64,000 nucleotides of DNA from Nostoc sp. FACHB-280. GTDB taxonomy: Bacteria; Cyanobacteriota; Cyanobacteriia; Cyanobacteriales; Nostocaceae. Every line of letters begins with the position of its first letter. Within the stretch, counting starts at the first letter, position 1. A program made the position numbers and the translations under genes. Below are positions 56,369 through 64,000 of the stretch, piece by piece. Location of the stretch: NCBI RefSeq assembly GCF_014697615.1, contig NZ_JACJSD010000002.1:186001-250000 (forward strand). The letters are read 5' to 3'. Below the pieces are notes generated by a model. The model did no database searches and was not told the origin of the DNA. It was given only the letters and a program-made list of their open reading frames with translations.

Positions 56369-56634
56369 TACACGCGCTTTTTCATCAATTTTTGCGCTTT
56401 GCTGCGTACACGCTCCCGGACTCCTTCGGCGGGTAGGCTTTGAGCATTGTCAAGTTCCGAAAGACCGATGGCAATTTGTTCATTCAGCCACAGTTTATAT
56501 TCTTCAGAATGGTCGTTAAAACGTTTTAACAAACGCAATCCTTCCCGAATCACTTCACTTTGGGAATGATACAAACCAGACTCAACTTGTTTTTGGACAA
56601 ACGCTTCTAGCTCAGGAGTCAGGGAAATATTCAT
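56368..56634 (-). CDS. ParD-family antitoxin
   Basis: 88 residues with a ribbon-helix-helix N-terminus (MNISLTPELEAFVQKQVESG, SQSEVIREGLRLL) for DNA binding and a toxin-wrapping C-terminal helix (KLWLNEQIAIGLSEL, RVRSKAQKLMKKR). The two genes form a one-base-overlapped pair and are probably self-repressed at the promoter in the gap to rnc. Confidence 0.9.
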   Translation of the reverse strand: MNISLTPELEAFVQKQVESGLYHSQSEVIREGLRLLKRFNDHSEEYKLWLNEQIAIGLSELDNAQSLPAEGVRERVRSKAQKLMKKRV

Positions 56635-56747
56635 TTGTGCCTCGCTTTATAACCAGAATAGCTATTATGATAACAATTTTTGTTATTGCTTGTGTTTCAA
56701 AGATACAGCCGATGGTTACAACAGCAGTTGCCAAAATTGGTATATTT

Positions 56748-57467
56748 TTAAGTATTTTCTGGATTATTCACTGCTAAAAAAGCAACTTTAGCTGCGGCTT
56801 GTTCAGCAGCTTTGATAGAACGTCCTCTACCTTCACCGAGTTTTTTGCCATGTAGCCAAACTTCAGCAGCAAATCGCTCTTGATTGCGGTTAGGTTGATT
56901 AATTTCCTCGACACGATATTCTGGTAAAACTTTAAATTGAGCTTGCGTCCATTCTTGTAAAGCCGCTTTATAGTTGAGTCGAGCCGGATCAAGCCTAATT
57001 TCTGCTGCTAGTTGTTCAAAATGAGGATCTAACCACGGACGGATGAGGTCTAAATTATTGGTGCTGAGGTAAAGCGCCCCCAACACAGCTTCAAAAGCAT
57101 CCGCCAGCCGTGATTCTTGACCAACTTTATCGCTGGTGGCACTACCAGCAACTAATAAATACAGTTCTAAACCATATTCTCTGGCCAATTGGGCGAGAAT
57201 GCGATCGCTCACTAACACCGAACGAATCGCCGCAAAATCTCCAACTTGGCAATCTGGATATTTTTCCCACAAAATCACAGCCGCCGCTAGTCGCACCACT
57301 GCATCACCAACAAATTCTAGTTGTTCGTAATTCGCTGAATCAGATACCGTTGGATGAGTCAAAGCCAAATCCAACAGTTGCCATTTAATGGGTGCTTCCA
57401 ATGGCAAACCTAACTTTCTTACTAAACTTTCCAGCTGTCTTTGACGGCGGGGATAAACAATTGTCAT
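56748..57467 (-). CDS. rnc: Ribonuclease III
   Basis: 239 residues. RNase III domain with E48-x2-E51-x3-D55 (YEQLEFVGDAVVRL) and the second acidic helix SRLADAFEAVLGALYL, then a C-terminal dsRNA-binding domain (LNYKAALQEWTQAQF ... AEQAAAKVAFLAVNN). It cuts double-stranded RNA, including rRNA precursors. It lies next to the RNase P RNA gene on the same strand, so two RNA-processing genes are neighbours; co-transcription is possible. Confidence 0.95.
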   Translation of the reverse strand: MTIVYPRRQRQLESLVRKLGLPLEAPIKWQLLDLALTHPTVSDSANYEQLEFVGDAVVRLAAAVILWEKYPDCQVGDFAAIRSVLVSDRILAQLAREYGLELYLLVAGSATSDKVGQESRLADAFEAVLGALYLSTNNLDLIRPWLDPHFEQLAAEIRLDPARLNYKAALQEWTQAQFKVLPEYRVEEINQPNRNQERFAAEVWLHGKKLGEGRGRSIKAAEQAAAKVAFLAVNNPENT

Positions 57468-57468
57468 T

Positions 57469-57507
57469 AGTCAATAGTCAGTGGTCAATAGTCAACAGTC
57501 AATAGTC
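57469..57507. repeat. STRR array (GTCAATA)
   Basis: GTCAATA, GTCAGTG, GTCAATA, GTCAACA, GTCAATA heptamers between rnc and rnpB. Confidence 0.92.
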
Positions 57508-57541
57508 TTTCGTTTTTACTTTTGACTATGGACTCAAAGAG

Positions 57542-57988
57542 GAGAGAGTTGGTAGTAAGCCGGGTTCTGTTATCTGTGTAAAAAACTTTACAAGATGGCA
57601 GTTATCTATCTGGGACGTTTGTTACCAAACGCCTCTAGCGGCTCTCATACGCGGAACTGGTAAAAGACCAACCGTAGTTCCTCTGGCCTTGCTCCCAACC
57701 GGGGTTTACCGAGCCAACACCTCTCGATGTTGCTGGTGCGCTCTTACCGCACCTTTGCACCCTTACCAAAAATAGGTTAGAGGTTACAGTGTACAGGTTA
57801 CAGTTTCTTACCTGTTCCCTGTCACCTGTTCCCTGTTAACTGATTTTGGCGGTATCTTTCTGTGGCACTATCCTCACGATCGCTCGCACTGGACGTTATC
57901 CAGCAAGTTTGGTCTTTCGGGAGTCCGGACTTTCCTCAAAACTATGATTATGTATAGTTCTGCAACTGCCAGCGCCTACTCTCTCCCT
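57542..57988 (-). ncRNA. rnpB: RNase P RNA
   Basis: Catalytic RNA that trims the 5' leader of tRNA precursors. On the minus strand it begins AGGGAGAGAGTAGGCGCTGG, has the universal P4 segment GAGGAAAGTCCGGACTCC (complement of about 57921-57937), and ends with ACAGAACCCGGCTTACT (complement of 57554-57570). Inside, at about 57766-57855, lies a block of heptamers that inserts in helix P12, a feature described for RNase P RNA of heterocystous cyanobacteria. Exact ends approximate. Confidence 0.96.
57766..57855 (-). repeat. STRR insertion within rnpB (P12)
   Basis: Heptamers GGTTACA, GTGTACA, GGTTACA face CCTGTTC, CCTGTCA, CCTGTTC, CCTGTTA, bounded by CCAAAAA and TTTTGG, so the insert folds as an extended, imperfect stem. 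Confidence 0.9.
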
Positions 57989-58031
57989 ACTTACAGTGTA
58001 ATCCTGGATGGCATAATGTGTTCGATTTGGA

Positions 58032-58745
58032 TTATTTCTTCTTCTTATTCCAAGGTAGAGCGTAAGTCCAAGGTAATTTTTTGATGGTGAAAGGACAATT
58101 GATCAAATACATTGGCGGAATATTGATACCGGGTGCTATCCCCACGCGAACATCAGATATTCTTAATACTAGCTGTAAAGAAAATTCTAGCTCTTTACCT
58201 CGATTCATAAAGTCGTTATATAGCTTCTTTTGAGGCGGGCCACCATTTTTCAAGCCACTAATACTAACTAGTGGTTTTTTTGCGGAGTAAGTTCCGGCTG
58301 TAGCATCCAACTCTAGAACATCTTCGGCTGTTACCTTTTCTGTCAAGGTTTTTTTCGGAGTAATTAAGCTGGGAGTTTGTGGTATTGCTAAGTCACGGGT
58401 TACAGATGGTGAAATCCGAATTACCCGACGCGATTGTTTAGTATGTTCAACAACCAAAGTGCAGTTTTCCCAGTCAACATAAACTGCTAGGTTCTCTGAT
58501 TTATTTTCAATGGTAAGTTGCAATTCTTTTAAATCATCTAATCCGTAAACAGAATTGAGTTTAAAAGAAATTCCGATTTGGTCTTTGAGTTCTTGGGCTG
58601 TTAGTTGTTCATTGACTGCATCAGCTTTATATGTATATTTGATTTTATCATCAATAGATTCAATCATCCGATTGAAGGTGTAAGATACACCTATAATATA
58701 AAGTGTCAATACAACTAAATTTTGATCACCGCTACCTCTGATCAT
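58032..58745 (-). CDS. Unknown protein downstream of corA
   Basis: I start at ATG 58745; a TTG at 58790 would overlap the corA stop (TTGA) and is an alternative. The first segment NLVVLTLYIIGVSYTFN is a possible signal anchor. The rest is beta-rich: LKELQLTIENKSENLAVYVD, VVEHTKQSRRVIRISPSV, and an end region with Lys residues (WNKKKK). No motif recognised. Placed immediately after corA on the same strand, it is likely co-transcribed with it. Confidence 0.65.
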   Translation of the reverse strand: MIRGSGDQNLVVLTLYIIGVSYTFNRMIESIDDKIKYTYKADAVNEQLTAQELKDQIGISFKLNSVYGLDDLKELQLTIENKSENLAVYVDWENCTLVVEHTKQSRRVIRISPSVTRDLAIPQTPSLITPKKTLTEKVTAEDVLELDATAGTYSAKKPLVSISGLKNGGPPQKKLYNDFMNRGKELEFSLQLVLRISDVRVGIAPGINIPPMYLINCPFTIKKLPWTYALPWNKKKK

Positions 58746-58786
58746 TTGGATTTTTATCTCCCTGAATTTGTTGTGATGATTTAGCT

Positions 58787-59929
58787 TCAATCATGTTTAA
58801 TACTGGAAAAATTCGCCAGCCATCCTCTGCGCCAAAATAGTATCAGTAAACTAACTGCGATCGCTACCATTAAAGCCAAGCAAGCCGGATAACCCCAATA
58901 CCAATTTAGTTCAGGCATATTGTATGGTGATTTATCCGTATTGAAGTTCATCCCATAAATACCCGCAACAAAAGTTAAAGGAATAAAAATTGCCGAAACT
59001 ACCGTCAGTAGCTTCATAATTTCATTCATCTTATTACTGACTGCCGATAAATAGACATCCATTAATCCTGAAGCTAATTCTCGGTAAGTTTCTACCATGT
59101 CCATAACTTGCACTGTATGGTCATAGCAATCTCGCAGATAAATTCTGACATCTTCACTAATTAAATCGCTACCATCTCGAATCAAAGCATTAATAGCATC
59201 GCGTTGTGGCCAAATAGATCGACGCAATTGTAAAAGCTCTCGGCGAATTTGATAAATTTGCTGGAGTGTTTGTGGAGTAGGTTTCAGGATTACTTCTTCT
59301 TCTAATTCTTCAATGCGTTCTCCATACAATTCCAACACCGGGAAAAAACCATCAATAATAGCATCTAACAGTGCATAAGCTAAATAGTCAGATTTCTGTT
59401 TGCGAATAATCCCTTTACCTTTATCAATTCGCATTCTGACACTATCAAAACAATCATGTTCTGGTTCTTCTTGGACTGTAAGCAAGTAATGTTTTCCTAA
59501 AACAAAACTTACCTGTTCACTATAAAAACCGCAGGTTTTTTCTTTCGGCACAACCATGCGAGAAATTATGACTAATTGGTCTTCATAATCTTCGATTTTG
59601 GGGCGTTCTCCCATATTAACGACATCTTCTAAAATCAGAGGATGTAACTCAAAAACTTTACCCAAACGTTGTAATATATCTTGACTACCTACACCTTGAA
59701 CATCTACCCAAGAAACTGATTCCGTATCCAAGTAACTCAAACATTCTTCGGGAGTAGCAATTTGTTTACGGATAAAATTTGTTTGATTGTAATCAAACAA
59801 AACAATTGTGGGCGCTTCTGCATTTTCATCAATAATCAGAGTTCCTGGTATGTTTCCTGGTTGATGATAAAAATCTTGGAAGTTGGGCTTACGAACTTTT
59901 TTTGTCAGACGACGAACTTTGCTAATCAT
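58787..59929 (-). CDS. corA: Magnesium/cobalt transporter CorA
   Basis: 380 residues. A large cytosolic funnel domain (about 1-300), then two TM segments: the first (AIFIPLTFVAGIYGMNF) ends in the signature GMN, the second (YPACLALMVAIAVSLLILF) ends near the C-terminus. The pentameric channel brings magnesium into the cell. The unknown gene that follows on the same strand may be its operon partner. The start sits among heptamer repeats at 59932-59962. Confidence 0.93.
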   Translation of the reverse strand: MISKVRRLTKKVRKPNFQDFYHQPGNIPGTLIIDENAEAPTIVLFDYNQTNFIRKQIATPEECLSYLDTESVSWVDVQGVGSQDILQRLGKVFELHPLILEDVVNMGERPKIEDYEDQLVIISRMVVPKEKTCGFYSEQVSFVLGKHYLLTVQEEPEHDCFDSVRMRIDKGKGIIRKQKSDYLAYALLDAIIDGFFPVLELYGERIEELEEEVILKPTPQTLQQIYQIRRELLQLRRSIWPQRDAINALIRDGSDLISEDVRIYLRDCYDHTVQVMDMVETYRELASGLMDVYLSAVSNKMNEIMKLLTVVSAIFIPLTFVAGIYGMNFNTDKSPYNMPELNWYWGYPACLALMVAIAVSLLILFWRRGWLANFSSIKHD

Positions 59930-59931
59930 TT

Positions 59932-59962
59932 GTTAATTGTCAATTGTCATTGGTCATTGGTG
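59932..59962. repeat. STRR array (ATTGTCA/ATTGGTC)
   Basis: Degenerate heptamers ATTGTCA, ATTGTCA, TTGGTCA, TTGG next to the corA start. Confidence 0.8.
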
Positions 59963-60011
59963 AGGATTGTAATCTAAAAACCAAAATGCTATTACGAATG
60001 AGCCAGTGTAT

Positions 60012-60045
60012 AAAAAAACAGCTTGTCTTGGCAAGACAAACTGTT
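60012..60045 (-). terminator. Intrinsic terminator of groEL
   Basis: Minus strand: AACAGTTTGTCTTG, loop, CAAGACAAGCTGTT then a run of T. Arms 14 bp with one mismatch. Confidence 0.88.
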
Positions 60046-60089
60046 GACAAAGATAAATATATTTATTTGGGAAATCTGGGCAGGTAGGA

Positions 60090-61757
<1,668 letters not shown>

Positions 61758-61786
61758 TCACTTCTCTTGCGCTTCCTTTAGACAAT

Positions 61787-61813
61787 TTAGCACTCACAGA
61801 CTCAGAGTGCTAA
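61787..61813. promoter_or_regulatory. CIRCE operator
   Basis: Perfect TTAGCACTC (61787-61795), nine-base spacer ACAGACTCA, GAGTGCTAA (61805-61813). This is the HrcA-binding consensus, 32 bases upstream of the groEL start, where it sits within the leader region. Confidence 0.97.
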
Positions 61814-61933
61814 TAACCAAAACTGGTCAGATTATAAATAAAATTCATCTGGATTGGTACTGGTATAGCGATAGTTCAGATATGTTAGGACAATTTGAAA
61901 GCTTGAATGCCAGGAATAGTAAGACTTTTACTC

Positions 61934-61972
61934 CTGCCTTCTGCCTTCTGCCTTCTGCCTCCTGCCTCCTGC
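61934..61972. repeat. STRR array (CTGCCTT/CTGCCTC)5
   Basis: Three CTGCCTT and two CTGCCTC heptamers in tandem plus CTGC. Confidence 0.95.
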
Positions 61973-62101
61973 TATATGAAGTGTGAAGTTCCGCCCTGGG
62001 ATCTTGAGACTTGAGTAAATACCAGTACCTTTTCTTAAAAAATTGATTAATATACATTTGATGCTCATGTAGGATACAGGCAGTAATGGTTGAATTGGGA
62101 G

Positions 62102-63184
62102 ATGAATCTAGACAACTCCCTTAAGTCTCTGGGTATTGCCGACCCAAGCGGCATCGGCTGGTTGGCAGTAGTGTTTACGTTTCTCTTAGCTTGGCTAGTG
62201 ACATGGCGCTTAATACCGACAGTACGCAAATTTGCCCTGCGAGTTGGTTGGGCTGATCAACCAAATGCGCGGCGGCTAAATCGGGAACCTTTACCGAATG
62301 CTGGCGGTTTGGCTATCTATGCAGGAGTAATTGCCGCGTTAGTTCTTGCTAGTCTGTTACGACCAATTGAATTACAAAGTGTTTTGGCACAGGTTTTGAC
62401 TGTGCTACTAGGAGGCTCAATCCTAGTCTTAGTTGGATTCATTGACGATCAGTTCGGTTTACCCCCTTCTGTGCGCTTGTGGACACAGATCATCACAGCC
62501 TTGTTGCTGGTTGCCAATGGTATCAGCATCAAAGTTGCCTTCGGCACACCCATAGACTCATTTTTATCAATATTTATTACCGTGTTGTGGGTGGTTGGCA
62601 TTACCAACGCTATCAATTTGATGGATGGTATGGATGGTTTGGCGGGGGGGATCAGTTTTATTACGGCGATGAGTTTGTTAGCAGTTTCCGCCCAATTTCC
62701 CAATAAAGCGGCGGCGACTTTGGTTTTGGCAGCTTTGGGAGGCGGGGCGTTGGGTTTCTTGCGCCACAATTTCCACCCCTCACGCATAATTATGGGTGAC
62801 GCTGGAGCATACTTTTTTGGTTATGTTTTAGCTGCTACCAGTATTTTGGGTGATTTGCAGATAACTACAGTTTTTTCCTTAGTACCGACGGTTTTATTTT
62901 TGTTATTACCAGTGTTAGACACTACCCAAGTGTTTTTACGGCGACTATTAGCAGGAAAAAACCCCCTCAGTACTCCAGGGAAAGATCACTTACACCACCG
63001 TTTATTAGCTTGGGGCTTATCCCAAAGTCACGCCGCCTTCACCCTGTGGACAATGACTTTAATGGGTAACTTGCTGGCGATGACAATTCGCGGGATGCCT
63101 TTACCTGTGATAGTCGCCACTTGTGTCAGCATTATTATTTTGTTGAGCTTTACCGTTTGGCAAAGAATTTTAAATAATGCGTAA
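62102..63184 (+). CDS. WecA/TagO-type polyprenyl-phosphate sugar-1-phosphate transferase
   Basis: Start at ATG 62102 (MNLDNSLKSLGIADP), with a TTG four codons earlier as alternative. About 360 residues and some ten TM segments. The MraY/WecA-family motifs are present: the aspartate pair in GFIDDQFGL, the NLMDGMDGLAGG loop and the C-terminal HLHHRLL. It transfers a sugar-1-phosphate, usually GlcNAc, to undecaprenyl phosphate to start polysaccharide or wall-polymer synthesis. Its stop codon adjoins that of fabG with no bases between (TAATTA). Confidence 0.9.
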   Translation: MNLDNSLKSLGIADPSGIGWLAVVFTFLLAWLVTWRLIPTVRKFALRVGWADQPNARRLNREPLPNAGGLAIYAGVIAALVLASLLRPIELQSVLAQVLTVLLGGSILVLVGFIDDQFGLPPSVRLWTQIITALLLVANGISIKVAFGTPIDSFLSIFITVLWVVGITNAINLMDGMDGLAGGISFITAMSLLAVSAQFPNKAAATLVLAALGGGALGFLRHNFHPSRIIMGDAGAYFFGYVLAATSILGDLQITTVFSLVPTVLFLLLPVLDTTQVFLRRLLAGKNPLSTPGKDHLHHRLLAWGLSQSHAAFTLWTMTLMGNLLAMTIRGMPLPVIVATCVSIIILLSFTVWQRILNNA

Positions 63185-63952
<768 letters not shown>

Positions 63953-64000
63953 TTATTCCTTAAGCTTTTGAACTACCGCGCTAATTATCTTATGGTGATT

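Noticed and set aside
55876-56436. 186-codon plus-strand frame across the ParDE pair
   Set aside because: Overlaps the well-supported toxin gene on the other strand and has no homology.
61934-61972. Heptamer arrays as possible CRISPR
   Set aside because: Units are 7 bp with no spacers; no cas genes in the window.

Overview
The window is chromosomal DNA of a cyanobacterium, most likely a filamentous heterocyst-forming one (Nostoc/Anabaena/Calothrix type). Three things point there. The HIP1 octamer GCGATCGC recurs inside and between genes. Many gaps hold 7-bp short tandem repeats (STRR) of the kind described from heterocystous cyanobacteria, including one array inside the RNase P RNA gene, a known trait of that group. 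Many of the proteins are cyanobacterial families (DUF1830, DUF1997, DUF4079, DICT domain, plant-type Fd-GOGAT, RNase E with an arginine-rich tail). Nearly everything is core genome. I see no prophage, intact insertion sequence, CRISPR array or tRNA.

Layout. 1-3009: end of a radical-SAM-like gene, lpxD, and an HdrB-like protein. 3327-7357: acpP, fabF (flanked by inverted heptamer arrays), a gene remnant, and transketolase. 7510-13123: a secreted protein, tadA, a PlsC-type acyltransferase, a subtilisin-like protease, a lipid-independent secreted repeat protein, and the BolA/monothiol glutaredoxin pair. 13437-18150: small cyanobacterial proteins, an OmpR-type regulator, a lone ABC ATPase, and DUF4079 and DUF1830 proteins. 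18718-22537: a radical SAM protein, a DICT plus degenerate HD-GYP protein, and a pentapeptide-repeat protein, the last two translationally overlapped. 22732-28064: Rpn-type nuclease, CPBP protease, clpS, aminotransferase, STAS protein.

28207-34119: a large two-module radical SAM protein, then RNase E and RNase HII after a long structured leader. 34211-36388: two AT-rich unknown genes and a DUF1997 protein. 36694-39333: a GT39-like membrane protein and prephenate dehydratase. 39539-46277 (minus strand): the str cluster rpsL-rpsG-fusA-tuf-rpsJ, framed by an IscA-like protein and a Lon-N protein. 46585-54755: cupin, phosphodiester glycosidase-like protein, ferredoxin-glutamate synthase. 54978-58031: small proteins, a ParDE-type toxin-antitoxin pair, RNase III and the RNase P RNA next to each other. 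58032-63949: CorA and a neighbour, a solo groEL under a perfect CIRCE operator, a WecA-type transferase and fabG.

The genes cover fatty-acid and lipid synthesis (acpP, fabF, fabG, plsC, lpxD), RNA processing (rne, rnhB, rnc, rnpB, tadA), translation (str cluster), carbon and nitrogen assimilation (tkt, glsF), and proteostasis (groEL, clpS, CPBP and S8 proteases). The pattern not explained by ordinary genes is the STRR system. Heptamer arrays occupy at least twenty gaps, form the C-terminal codons of two unrelated proteins, lie in frame in a third, flank fabF in inverted orientation, and sit inside rnpB.
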